From NCBI RefSeq assembly GCF_025643255.1, contig NZ_CP087112.1:620001-684000 (forward strand): a DNA stretch of 64,000 nt, in the 5' to 3' direction. A program made the position numbers and the translations under genes. Positions within the stretch are counted from its first letter, which is position 1; each line of letters begins with the position of its first letter. Source of the DNA: Halomonas sp. 7T (lineage in GTDB: Bacteria > Pseudomonadota > Gammaproteobacteria > Pseudomonadales > Halomonadaceae). This document shows positions 27,150 to 34,806 of the stretch, piece by piece. The notes under the pieces were generated by a model. It worked only from the letters and a program-made list of their open reading frames with translations, had not been told where the DNA came from and made no database searches.

Positions 27150-28463
27150 ATGTTGTTGAAACATAAAAGGTTATTGAAAAACAAAGAGTTGTTGAGAAAT
27201 AAAAAGTTGTTGAGAAATAAAGGACCGCTAGGTTCTAGTGCAGCGTTTTGTCTTTCACTCGTGCTGGCCGCAGGTGTCGTTTCCCCAACGAACGCCAACG
27301 CACAGGCGAGTCAGCGGTTAATGACGGAGGTGGACGCCCAGGCCGCAGAGGAGTTGCGCTATGCCAGCTTTAACCAGTGGTTGAGCGAGTTTCGTCGCTT
27401 CGCTGCTGCTCAAGGCATTAGTGAAGCGACACTGTCGTCTGCTTTCGATGGCGTGCGCTATCGTGACCGCGTAATTGAACTTGACCGCTACCAACCAGAG
27501 TTTGTCCGCCCAATATGGGATTATCTAGACACTGCTGTTTCCAGCACGCGGATTAATAACGGCCGTGAAAAGTATGAGCAGCACCGTGATACAGCACATC
27601 AAATGCAGCAGCGTTATGGCGTACCTGCCGAGATTATTGTCTCAATCTGGGGGGTTGAAAGTAACTATGGCAGCAACTTCGGCGATTTCTCTACGCTTGA
27701 ATCTCTCGCAACGCTTGCCTATGACGGTCGTCGTCGGGAGTTTGCCCGTGGAGAGCTGCTAGCCGCACTGCGGATTATCGACCAGGGCGATATTGCTGCG
27801 GATCAAATGCGCGGTTCGTGGGCTGGCGCGATGGGCCACACCCAATTTATACCCAGCAGTTTTGAAGCGTATGCGGTGGATGGCGATAACGACGGGCGCC
27901 GAGATATCTGGGGCAGCATTCCTGATGTGATGGCCTCAACAGCCAATTACTTGGCGCGAGCCGGCTGGCAGCCCGGGCAGCCTTGGGGTGCCGAGGTAGT
28001 GCTACCGCCATCGTTTGATTACTCACAAACCGAGCGCCGCAGCAGCGCAGAGTGGGCAGCGCAAGGCGTGCGAGCGGTTAATGGCGAGCTGCCTGACGTT
28101 GATAATGCGGCCATTATCGTTCCTGCGGGTGCAGAGGGGCCTGCCTTCATCGTTGGGGCTAATTTCCGCGCTATTTTACGCTACAACAACGCTACCAGCT
28201 ATGCATTAGCCGTCGCGACGCTTGCCGACGCTATTGCGGGCCGTGAGGGGATTGCCCAGTCCTGGCCTAGAGATCAGGCACCTTTGACCCGCGATGATGT
28301 TAGAACCCTCCAGCAGCGACTGAACAGTGCTGGTTATTCGGTAGGCGTTGCAGACGGCATTATGGGGCCTAATACGCGAGAAGGAGTGCGGGCCTTTCAG
28401 CGTGATCAAGGGCTAACGCCGGACGGCTTTGCCACCCAAGCGCTGCTTGAACGACTTCGTTAA
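27150..28463 (+). CDS. Lytic murein transglycosylase (MltB family) with peptidoglycan-binding domain
   Basis: The 437-residue secreted protein has a signal peptide ending around ANAQA. An SLT/MltB catalytic domain follows with WGVESNYGSNFGDFSTLESL (catalytic Glu in the WGVESNYG motif) and GAMGHTQFIPSSFEAYAVDG. A C-terminal PG_binding_1 domain is present (LQQRLNSAGYSVGVADGIMG, then GPNTREGVRAFQ). It cleaves the MurNAc-GlcNAc bond with 1,6-anhydro product formation in the periplasm. No lipobox cysteine is evident at the signal junction, so it is probably the soluble type. The positively charged n-region before the signal helix is unusually long and made of four six-residue repeats. Confidence 0.92.
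   Translation: MLLKHKRLLKNKELLRNKKLLRNKGPLGSSAAFCLSLVLAAGVVSPTNANAQASQRLMTEVDAQAAEELRYASFNQWLSEFRRFAAAQGISEATLSSAFDGVRYRDRVIELDRYQPEFVRPIWDYLDTAVSSTRINNGREKYEQHRDTAHQMQQRYGVPAEIIVSIWGVESNYGSNFGDFSTLESLATLAYDGRRREFARGELLAALRIIDQGDIAADQMRGSWAGAMGHTQFIPSSFEAYAVDGDNDGRRDIWGSIPDVMASTANYLARAGWQPGQPWGAEVVLPPSFDYSQTERRSSAEWAAQGVRAVNGELPDVDNAAIIVPAGAEGPAFIVGANFRAILRYNNATSYALAVATLADAIAGREGIAQSWPRDQAPLTRDDVRTLQQRLNSAGYSVGVADGIMGPNTREGVRAFQRDQGLTPDGFATQALLERLR
27153..27224 (+). repeat. Four imperfect 18-bp tandem repeats in a signal peptide n-region
   Basis: Units begin TTGTTGAAACAT (27153), TTATTGAAAAAC (27171), TTGTTGAGAAAT (27189) and TTGTTGAGAAAT (27207), each 18 bp. They encode LLKHKR, LLKNKE, LLRNKK and LLRNKG. 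The last two differ at only a few terminal bases. Confidence 0.85.
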
Positions 28464-28486
28464 TTTCTCAACAGGGATGAGATGCA

Positions 28487-29059
28487 ATGGGTAAAACGTT
28501 TTTAGGCCGAACGTGGGCGGCTACTTTAGCAAGTACATTAATGGTCGGTACGTTAATGGCAAGTGCCACTGTAACGGCTGAGGAACCTGTGGTATTCGGG
28601 TGGGTTGAAAATGCCACCGTTGAACCATGGGGCATTGCGGTGAAGGCAAAGCTAGACAGCGGCGCACTTACCTCATCCCTAGATGCGCGAGATATTGAGA
28701 TGTTTGAAAAAGCGGGCGAGGAGTGGGTGCGTTTTCGGTTAAAACTTGAGGATCAATCAAGTGGCGAAACATTTAGCGACCAAATCGAGCGCCCGCTCTA
28801 CCGCGAACTCGCAGTGCGTGGCGCTGGGGGCCGCGACGAACGCCCAGTGGTACTGATGGACGTGTGTATGGGCGATACGATTTATGAGGAGCAGTTTAGC
28901 CTGCGTGACCGTGAAGAAATGATTTACCCGCTGCTGTTGGGGCGCCGCACCATTAGCCACCTGGGCTTGCTAGACGTGCGTAGCACGTTTTTACAAAACC
29001 CACAGTGCGGGGAGAGCGCGAAGCGCGTCCCCCACGATCCAGACGATAACCAGTCCTAG
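28487..29059 (+). CDS. Putative retropepsin-like/ATP-dependent zinc protease (RimK-associated family)
   Basis: The 190-residue protein has an N-terminal signal-like segment (residues 1-30, cleavage near TAEEP). The domain long annotated as Zn_protease (DUF785), now thought to have a retropepsin fold, follows, with VKAKLDSGALTSSLDA carrying the D-S-G triad. RPVVLMDVCMGD and MIYPLLLGRRTISHLGLLDV match the family C-terminal half. A secreted version suggests a periplasmic role. It sits 23 bp after the transglycosylase and overlaps the convergent rsmE by 4 bp. Confidence 0.85.
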   Translation: MGKTFLGRTWAATLASTLMVGTLMASATVTAEEPVVFGWVENATVEPWGIAVKAKLDSGALTSSLDARDIEMFEKAGEEWVRFRLKLEDQSSGETFSDQIERPLYRELAVRGAGGRDERPVVLMDVCMGDTIYEEQFSLRDREEMIYPLLLGRRTISHLGLLDVRSTFLQNPQCGESAKRVPHDPDDNQS

Positions 29060-29769
29060 AACAGCCTGGATAGCAGGGCTGTTACGGCGGTTTCTACCCG
29101 CAAAATGCGAGGGCCAAGATGTATGCCCTCGCAGCCTGCCGCTAGCAGCTGCTCTACTTCCCACTCAATAAACCCGCCTTCAGGGCCAACGAGCAATAGC
29201 GTCGCGTCACTGATGCCTCTGGGGCACGAGTTCGGCATGCCTGGATGAGCCACTAAGCCGCGGCGCCCATTCAGTAGTAAGGGCAGTTGCGCTTCAATAA
29301 AGGGCCTAAAGCCTTTACTTAACGTGACCGTAGGTAAATGGGTATCTTTGGCTTGCTCAAGGCCTAGCATCAGGTGCTGGTGAATTTTGTCGGGGCGCAG
29401 TTCCGGCGACTGCCAGTAACTCTTTTCTACCCGCTTGGTGTGTAGCAGCGTAATATCCTTTACCCCTAGCGCAGTAACGTGCTCCAACGTACGGGCCAGC
29501 ATACGCGGGCGGGGCAGAGCCAGCACCAAATGAACGGGAAGCGGCGGCGGCGGCAGTTCTTCTAAGGTGTCGAGTGAGAAAATAGCCTGTTCATGGCTGA
29601 GCTCCACCAGTTCGGCTTTACCAATGTGGCCGCCCTGAATGCCCACACTGAAGGTTTCACCTTGGGTGGCGCGATGAACCTCCCTTAAATGTGTGAGGCG
29701 GCGGTCATCGGTAATTCGGGCATGGCGGTCAGCGCCAATGTCATTGGGATCAAGCAAAATCAGGTTCAT
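29056..29769 (-). CDS. rsmE: 16S rRNA (uracil-1498 N3)-methyltransferase
   Basis: The 237-residue SPOUT enzyme methylates U1498 of 16S rRNA. It has the N-terminal PUA-like part (DRRLTHLREVHRATQGETFS), and the family motifs LLHTKRVEKSYWQ, LLVGPEGGFIEWEVEQL and GIHLGPRILRVETAVTALL. Length matches the E. coli protein. It converges with the protease gene upstream and diverges from phaR. Confidence 0.95.
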   Translation of the reverse strand: MNLILLDPNDIGADRHARITDDRRLTHLREVHRATQGETFSVGIQGGHIGKAELVELSHEQAIFSLDTLEELPPPPLPVHLVLALPRPRMLARTLEHVTALGVKDITLLHTKRVEKSYWQSPELRPDKIHQHLMLGLEQAKDTHLPTVTLSKGFRPFIEAQLPLLLNGRRGLVAHPGMPNSCPRGISDATLLLVGPEGGFIEWEVEQLLAAGCEGIHLGPRILRVETAVTALLSRLF

Positions 29770-29903
29770 GGCAGTCGTCTATTGTCAAAAGAGAGGCTCG
29801 CTTAACGCGGGTAATCGGTTAAGCTGGCTTGCATGAGCGTGTGTTGCAGGCACAATACCAGCAACGGCGACAAAAGCCTCTATCACGTTTAAGGAGATGC
29901 GCA

Positions 29904-30380
29904 GTGCGCGTAATTCGCAAATATGCCAACCGTAGGTTGTACGATACTCAGCAGAGCCGTTACGTAACGCTTGAAGATTTGCGGCGTTTGATTATCGATG
30001 AAGAACCTTTTCGCGTCGAAGATGCAAAAAGCGGTGAAGACCTAACGCGCACGATTTTACTGTCGATTATTATCGAACAGGAACAAGCCGATAGTGAGGC
30101 CGAGGTGTTTTCTAATGACCTGCTGGCCCAACTGATCCGTGTTTATGATATGTCCTCACCGCTACCCCTGGCGCGCTACCTGGAGCAGGGTACGCAGCTG
30201 ATGCTGGAGCAACAAAAACGTATGCAAACCCAGTGGAAGCAGGCGATGCGCCACTCGCCCATTGAGTTCATGCGTGAACTGGCAGAAGAGAACATGCGTT
30301 TTTGGCAAAAAGCCATCAATCAGCCAACGTCATCGGAAGATGACGACACGCAGGAGCCGAAAGAGGATAAAAACTCCTAA
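29904..30380 (+). CDS. phaR: Polyhydroxyalkanoate synthesis regulator PhaR
   Basis: The 158-residue protein begins VRVIRKYANRRLYDTQQSRY, the DNA-binding PHB_acc_N domain, followed by LEDLRRLIIDEEPFRVEDAK and a PHB accumulation domain (LLAQLIRVYDMSSPLPLARY). PhaR represses phasin and PHA genes and is titrated by PHA granules. The GTG start at 29904 is chosen because AAGGAG lies 7 nt upstream and KYANRRLYD is near the N-terminus in the family; an ATG at 29829 would add 25 non-family residues. An acidic C-terminal tail follows. It implies PHA storage capacity in this organism. Confidence 0.95.
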   Translation: MRVIRKYANRRLYDTQQSRYVTLEDLRRLIIDEEPFRVEDAKSGEDLTRTILLSIIIEQEQADSEAEVFSNDLLAQLIRVYDMSSPLPLARYLEQGTQLMLEQQKRMQTQWKQAMRHSPIEFMRELAEENMRFWQKAINQPTSSEDDDTQEPKEDKNS

Positions 30381-30513
30381 TATCACGGTGACTGCCCCCC
30401 GCCATTTATCGCGCTCGTTGCAGGCAACGCCGCTACGGACGCATAAGACCACTTGGGGGCGTGTTGTGGCATAATGCGCCCGATAAACGCTCTCTCGTGT
30501 AAGAAGGACGACC

Positions 30514-31800
30514 ATGAAAGTTTTGATGATAGGTGGCGGTGGCCGTGAACATGCGTTGGCATGGAAATTGGCGCAATCCAGTGATGTTGAACAGGTGTTT
30601 GTTGCACCTGGCAATGCGGGCACAGCAACAGAGCCTGGGCTGACCAACGTTGATATTGCTGCCACCGATTTGGCCGGATTAGTCGCATTTGCTCAGCGCG
30701 AGCAGATTGGTTTAACCGTGGTCGGGCCTGAAGCCCCCTTGGTGGACGGCGTTGTTGACCGTTTTAAGGCGGCAGGATTAACGATTTTTGGCCCTACGCA
30801 ACAGGCCGCCCAGTTAGAAGGCTCTAAATCGTTTACTAAAGACTTCTTGGCACGCCATCACATCCCCACCGCTGACTATCAAACGTTCACCGCAGTAGAG
30901 CCAGCGCTTGCCTATTTAGCAGACGTAGGCGCGCCGATTGTGATCAAAGCAGATGGGTTAGCGGCAGGCAAAGGCGTTATTGTGGCGATGAGTGAAGCTG
31001 AAGCAGAAGCGGCGATCCGCGATATGCTCGACGCTAACGCCTTCGGGGACGCGGGTGCTCGCGTGGTGATCGAAGAGTTCCTTGAAGGGGAGGAAGCGAG
31101 CTTTATTGTCATGGTGGATGGTGAAAGCGTGGTGCCGATGGCCACCAGCCAAGACCACAAACGCGCCTACGACGGTGACACCGGCCCGAATACAGGTGGT
31201 ATGGGTGCCTACTCCCCAGCCCCGGTGGTTACCCCTGAGGTAGACGCGCGCATCATGGAGCAGGTCATTTTGCCCACCGTGCAGGGCATGGCGAAAGAGG
31301 GCAATGCGTATACGGGCTTCCTTTACGCCGGGCTTATGATTGATGCCGAAGGCAACCCTAAAGTGATTGAGTACAACTGTCGTTTTGGCGACCCCGAAAC
31401 ACAGCCAATCATGTTGCGTTTGAATTCTGACCTTGCTGCTCTCTGCCTGGCTGGCGCAAAAGGTGAGCTTGCTGGAAAGCAGTGCGAGTGGGATAGCCGT
31501 GCTGCGGTCGGGGTCGTGATGGCAGCAGGTGGTTACCCGGGTAGCTACCGCAAAGGCGATGTTATTCAAGGTTTGGAAGCGGCTGAAAAAGCGCGCTGTA
31601 AGGTCTTTCATGCAGGCACTGCGCAAACTGAGCAAGGCAGTATCACCACAGCCGGTGGCCGAGTGCTGTGTGTTACCGCATTAGGTGAAAGCGTATCAGC
31701 TGCTCAGCAGCAGGCTTACCAAGGGGTCAGCGCGATCCATTGGGAAGGCGTAGAGTATCGCCAAGATATCGCCTTTCGTGCCATTGCGCGGGAAAAGTAA
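30514..31800 (+). CDS. purD: Phosphoribosylamine-glycine ligase
   Basis: GAR synthetase catalyses the second step of purine synthesis. The 428-residue ATP-grasp enzyme begins MKVLMIGGGGREHALAWKL and has the DHKRAYDGDTGPNTGGMGAY signature and the metal-binding YNCRFGDPETQPIM. Length matches the family. A ribosome-binding site (AAGGA) is present before the ATG. purH, its common neighbour, is not in the window downstream. Confidence 0.97.
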   Translation: MKVLMIGGGGREHALAWKLAQSSDVEQVFVAPGNAGTATEPGLTNVDIAATDLAGLVAFAQREQIGLTVVGPEAPLVDGVVDRFKAAGLTIFGPTQQAAQLEGSKSFTKDFLARHHIPTADYQTFTAVEPALAYLADVGAPIVIKADGLAAGKGVIVAMSEAEAEAAIRDMLDANAFGDAGARVVIEEFLEGEEASFIVMVDGESVVPMATSQDHKRAYDGDTGPNTGGMGAYSPAPVVTPEVDARIMEQVILPTVQGMAKEGNAYTGFLYAGLMIDAEGNPKVIEYNCRFGDPETQPIMLRLNSDLAALCLAGAKGELAGKQCEWDSRAAVGVVMAAGGYPGSYRKGDVIQGLEAAEKARCKVFHAGTAQTEQGSITTAGGRVLCVTALGESVSAAQQQAYQGVSAIHWEGVEYRQDIAFRAIAREK

Positions 31801-31806
31801 GCGCGA

Positions 31807-31839
31807 ATTCAAAGAGGGCTTTCATTCAAAGAGAGCTTT
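31807..31839 (+). repeat. Short 16-bp direct duplication after purD
   Basis: ATTCAAAGAGGGCTTT (31807-31822) and ATTCAAAGAGAGCTTT (31824-31839) differ at one base with a 17-bp period. It lies in the 72-bp gap between purD and the thioesterase gene. Confidence 0.8.
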
Positions 31840-31872
31840 TCACTGCCTAGTTTCACCGATAAGGAGTCATGC

Positions 31873-32313
31873 ATGGAGCGAGTTACGCTGGAATTTCCTG
31901 CGGAAGCGGTTATTCATCGCCATCCCTTAACGGTACGCGTCACCGATATGAACTACGGGCGACACTTAGGGCATGATGCCTTGGTGTCGCTGCTCCACGA
32001 AGCGAGGGTACACGCCTTCGCCGCTCTTGGTTTGCCCGAGTGGGATATGCAGGGGTATCCCAGCGTGGTGGTAGATCTGGCGGTACAGTATCAACATGAA
32101 GCACGCTGGCCCGATGCTCTGGTTATCGATACAGCGGTGCCTGAACCGACGGGGAAAGCGCTGACGATTTATCAGCGTATTCGCAACGCCGAAAAAGATA
32201 ACGTGGTAGCCACTGCCAGAGTGAACCAGCTGCTGTTAGATCTTTCGACGGGACGGCCTGTGGATGTGCCTGAAAAAGTGAAACAGGCCCTAGCCCAGGC
32301 GAGGGGCGCCTAA
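31873..32313 (+). CDS. Acyl-CoA thioesterase family protein (hot-dog fold)
   Basis: The 146-residue protein matches the 4HBT hot-dog thioesterases: VRVTDMNYGRHLGHDALVSL holds the family helix, with Asp/Asn replacing the usual YxDxD arrangement, then HEARVHAFAALGLPEWDMQG and VDLAVQYQHEARWPD. The substrate cannot be told from sequence. The stop overlaps the start of the phosphoribulokinase gene (TAATG), so the two are co-translated. AAGGAG lies before the ATG. Confidence 0.85.
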   Translation: MERVTLEFPAEAVIHRHPLTVRVTDMNYGRHLGHDALVSLLHEARVHAFAALGLPEWDMQGYPSVVVDLAVQYQHEARWPDALVIDTAVPEPTGKALTIYQRIRNAEKDNVVATARVNQLLLDLSTGRPVDVPEKVKQALAQARGA

Positions 32314-33185
32314 TGTCTCGGGAGTATCCCATCATTGGGATAACGGGCTCATCAGGCGCCGGAACCACGACGGTTAGGCGCAGCTTCGAGCGCATGTTCC
32401 TGCGTGAAGATGTGCACGCTGCCATGGTGGATGGGGATGCGTTTCATCGATATACCCGTGATGATTTGCAGCGCATTTTCCGTGAGGAGCCAGAGCGTAA
32501 AGATGAGCTCTCTCACTTTGCTGTGGAGGCGAATCTTCTGGATCGGCTCGAAGGGCTGTTTATTGAGTATGGCGAACATGGAACAGGCACTTTCCGACAC
32601 TATATCCATGCTGAAGATAAGCAGAAAATTGAAGCTGGATATCGAGTAGGCACCTTTACTGAATGGCAGTCGCTGCCTTGTGGTACCGATCTGCTTTTTT
32701 ATGAAGGGCTGCACGGTGGTTTGGTGACCCAAGAGTACGATATTGCGCGTCATGTGGATTTGTTAGTGGGTGTCGCACCGACTATGAATCTGGAGTGGAT
32801 TCAGAAAATTGACCGTGATACGAAGCTGCGGGGTTACTCTCAAGAGGCGGTTATCGATACGATTCTAGGCCGAATGGATGACTATGTGCGTTATATCCAG
32901 CCGCAATTCTCCCGTACCCACATCAATTTTCAGCGAGTGCCTACGGTAGACACCTCAAACCCGTTTGAGGTGCAGGATATTCCCACAGATGCTGAATCAT
33001 TTGTCGTTATACGGTTTAGGGATCCATCAACGGTGGATTTTCCGTGGCTGTTAGCAATGATTAAAGACTCCTTTATGACCCGTCCGCATACTTTGGTTGT
33101 GCCGGGAGCGCGTATGTCGTTAGCCATGGAGTTAATCTTAGCGCCGTTGGTACGCCATCTGCTTGCCCAGCGCCGTTTTCGCTAG
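32313..33185 (+). CDS. prkB: Phosphoribulokinase (PrkB type)
   Basis: The 290-residue kinase has a P-loop GITGSSGAGTTTV, then the AAMVDGDAFHRYTRDDL substrate region and FYEGLHGGLVTQEYDIARH. This matches bacterial phosphoribulokinase, which phosphorylates ribulose-5-phosphate. No RuBisCO gene is visible in the window. E. coli and other heterotrophs carry PrkB without a Calvin cycle, so its role here is uncertain. It overlaps the thioesterase gene by one base. Confidence 0.93.
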   Translation: MSREYPIIGITGSSGAGTTTVRRSFERMFLREDVHAAMVDGDAFHRYTRDDLQRIFREEPERKDELSHFAVEANLLDRLEGLFIEYGEHGTGTFRHYIHAEDKQKIEAGYRVGTFTEWQSLPCGTDLLFYEGLHGGLVTQEYDIARHVDLLVGVAPTMNLEWIQKIDRDTKLRGYSQEAVIDTILGRMDDYVRYIQPQFSRTHINFQRVPTVDTSNPFEVQDIPTDAESFVVIRFRDPSTVDFPWLLAMIKDSFMTRPHTLVVPGARMSLAMELILAPLVRHLLAQRRFR

Positions 33186-33257
33186 GCAGCGGGTGTTTTT
33201 TCGGGTCGTATTGCTTATATTAAGTTCTACTTTATTAAAATAACGAAGGAGCTTTCC

Positions 33258-33599
33258 ATGGAATGCTTGTTTTGTAAAATTATTAACCGAGAAATCCCTG
33301 CTGACATCGTGTTTGAAGATGAGCACGTGCTTGCTTTCAATGATATAAGCCCCCAAGCGCCTACCCATCAGCTCATCATCCCTAAAAAGCATATTGCGAC
33401 GTTAAACGATATTGAGACAGATGACTTGGCTATTATTGGTCGCTTACAGTACACCGCTGCTCAGCTAGCCAAGCAGCAAGGGTTTGCCGATGATGGCTAT
33501 CGTGTAGTGATGAACTGTAATGAGATGGGTGGGCAAACGGTTTACCATATTCACATGCACTTGATGGGCGGACGCCAATTTACGTGGCCTGCAGGCTAG
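33258..33599 (+). CDS. HIT family hydrolase (HinT-like)
   Basis: The 113-residue protein starts MECLFCKIINREIPADIVFE, with a CxxC zinc motif, and ends with the catalytic histidine triad VYHIHMHLMGG. HinT-like proteins are nucleoside phosphoramidases or related purine-nucleotide hydrolases. AAGGAG lies 8 nt upstream of the ATG. Length is typical. Confidence 0.95.
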   Translation: MECLFCKIINREIPADIVFEDEHVLAFNDISPQAPTHQLIIPKKHIATLNDIETDDLAIIGRLQYTAAQLAKQQGFADDGYRVVMNCNEMGGQTVYHIHMHLMGGRQFTWPAG

Positions 33600-33649
33600 T
33601 GAACAGGTAGCGTCGCCCACATATACTGCTGAACGGAGTAAGCGCCATC

Positions 33650-34291
33650 ATGGAGCGTCAGCTGAGCCGGTCGGATCGTTTAATTGCGCACATGGACAGT
33701 GCTTTACGCATTTTGATGCCCGGTGCCGCAGTGGCGCGCCGAACCAACCCGGCGGCGGCTGTAGGCCAGGCAGCGCTAGATGAGTTTGAGCGCCAGCATG
33801 TTGCTGGGGTGGTGCGGGCAGCCCATAGTGCGACAGTAGGCACACAAGGATTTTACCAAGGGCAAATGGCGCTTATTAAATTGCCGGCCTCACGGAGGCA
33901 AATTGAGCCATTAGAAGGGGAAACGCTGGATCATCTTGCCTGGTGTCATCAACGGCTTGTCCAGCTTAATAGCCGTACTAGTTACTTTACGCCCGTTTGG
34001 TATGGTCTCTCCCTTGGCCTCGGGTTAACCGCAGGCGCGATTGGCGACCGTTTTGGTTTGGGTATGACCGCTGTCACAAAAGAATTAATGAGCCAGCAGC
34101 TTAATAAACAATTTACCCAACTCCCTGTTGCTGACCATAATTCCCGCCCTCTTTTTCGCCAAATGGCGGCAGATAATGGTCATCATGCCCGGTTGGCGAT
34201 TGAGGCCAGCGGCTCTCGTTTTCCAGCGCCGATCAAATGGGGCGTGGGCGTTCTGGCCAGCGGCGTGATGAAGGTTGCCTACTACGCTTAG
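33650..34291 (+). CDS. Coq7-like (UbiQ hydroxylase family) protein lacking the glutamate metal ligands
   Basis: The 213-residue protein aligns along its length with Coq7 di-iron monooxygenases of ubiquinone synthesis: RHVAGxxR near residues 49-56, DHLAWC at 94-99, NPVxYGLS-like TPVWYGLS at 114-121, and RFPAPIK at 190-196. The two ExxH motifs and two further Glu ligands expected of Coq7 are altered. T62 stands where GEV has Glu, T92 precedes LDH95, K144 replaces the third Glu, and N176 precedes GHH179. Only the His ligands remain, so hydroxylase activity is doubtful. Whether a normal coq7 exists elsewhere is unknown. A GGAG ribosome-binding site precedes the ATG at 33650. Confidence 0.8.
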   Translation: MERQLSRSDRLIAHMDSALRILMPGAAVARRTNPAAAVGQAALDEFERQHVAGVVRAAHSATVGTQGFYQGQMALIKLPASRRQIEPLEGETLDHLAWCHQRLVQLNSRTSYFTPVWYGLSLGLGLTAGAIGDRFGLGMTAVTKELMSQQLNKQFTQLPVADHNSRPLFRQMAADNGHHARLAIEASGSRFPAPIKWGVGVLASGVMKVAYYA

Positions 34292-34382
34292 CACCGTTAT
34301 TTGCAAACTCTTGCCAGGGCAGGCAGGCGATGATTGTTGCTTGACGAATAGCATTTTTTGGCTAAACCTTATTAGGGTAGTC

Positions 34383-34507
34383 AGCCGATAGACAGAGATA
34401 AGTACGATAAAAAGTACTGAAAAGAGTACTTAAAAGAGTACTTAAAAATGTACTGAGCTAAATATGCAATTGCATACACGTCTCTGGCAATAGGATCTCT
34501 ATCGGCT
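34383..34507. repeat. 10-bp inverted repeat flanking a 12-bp tandem array
   Basis: AGCCGATAGA (34383-34392) and TCTATCGGCT (34498-34507) are exact inverted copies around a 105-bp interval. Inside it lie five 12-bp units with AGTAC[GT] or TGTACT cores, starting at 34401, 34413, 34425, 34437 and 34449, and a perfect palindrome ATGCAATTGCAT (34464-34475). The region is the upstream zone of the DUF1328 gene. The function is unknown; a multi-copy operator is the simplest reading. Confidence 0.8.
34401..34460. repeat. Five tandem 12-bp GTAC units
   Basis: Each 12-bp unit is a six-base core followed by a six-base spacer of mostly A with G, for example GAAAAG, TAAAAG and TAAAAA. Cores are AGTACG, AGTACT, AGTACT, AGTACT and TGTACT. 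The exact spacing and the palindromic core AGTACT suggest bound protein on roughly one helix turn. Confidence 0.85.
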
Positions 34508-34544
34508 ATAGCAGAAACGTCACCATGGAAAAGGAGAGAAGACG

Positions 34545-34703
34545 ATGCTAGGCAATGCCATGCTGTTTTTGATTATCGCCATTGTTGCGGGTGTACTAGG
34601 GTTCTCTGGTATCGCTGGGGCGGCCTCAACGATTGCACAGATTCTGTTCGCAATCTTTTTAATTCTGTTTTTGGTATCGATTTTTACCGGCCGGCGGCGT
34701 TAA
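34545..34703 (+). CDS. DUF1328 small membrane protein (YtjA-like)
   Basis: The 52-residue peptide [20 protein letters not shown], then a glycine-rich turn (SGIAGAAS) and a second hydrophobic helix ending in IFTGRRR, matches the DUF1328 family of two-helix inner-membrane peptides. Homologues are often stress-induced, but function is unknown. AAGGAG lies 8 nt upstream of the ATG. The gene has a specific upstream region with repeats and its own terminator. Confidence 0.92.
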   Translation: MLGNAMLFLIIAIVAGVLGFSGIAGAASTIAQILFAIFLILFLVSIFTGRRR

Positions 34704-34733
34704 AAAAACGAAAAGATGCAATGTGTGAATAAA

Positions 34734-34759
34734 AAAAAGCCCCTAATTAGGGGCTTTTT
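34734..34759. terminator. Bidirectional terminator between DUF1328 gene and ettA
   Basis: AAAAAGCCCC (34734-34743), loop TAATTA and GGGGCTTTTT (34750-34759) give a hairpin with A-run before and T-run after, so it can act for both converging genes. Confidence 0.93.
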
Positions 34760-34806
34760 GCTGCATGGGTGCGTTCTCATGTTAATCACTGAGAAGCAGT
34801 AGCATC

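Noticed and set aside
34401-34460. CRISPR array from the 12-bp repeats
   Set aside because: Repeat and spacer are far too short and spacers are A-rich near-copies; an operator array is more likely.
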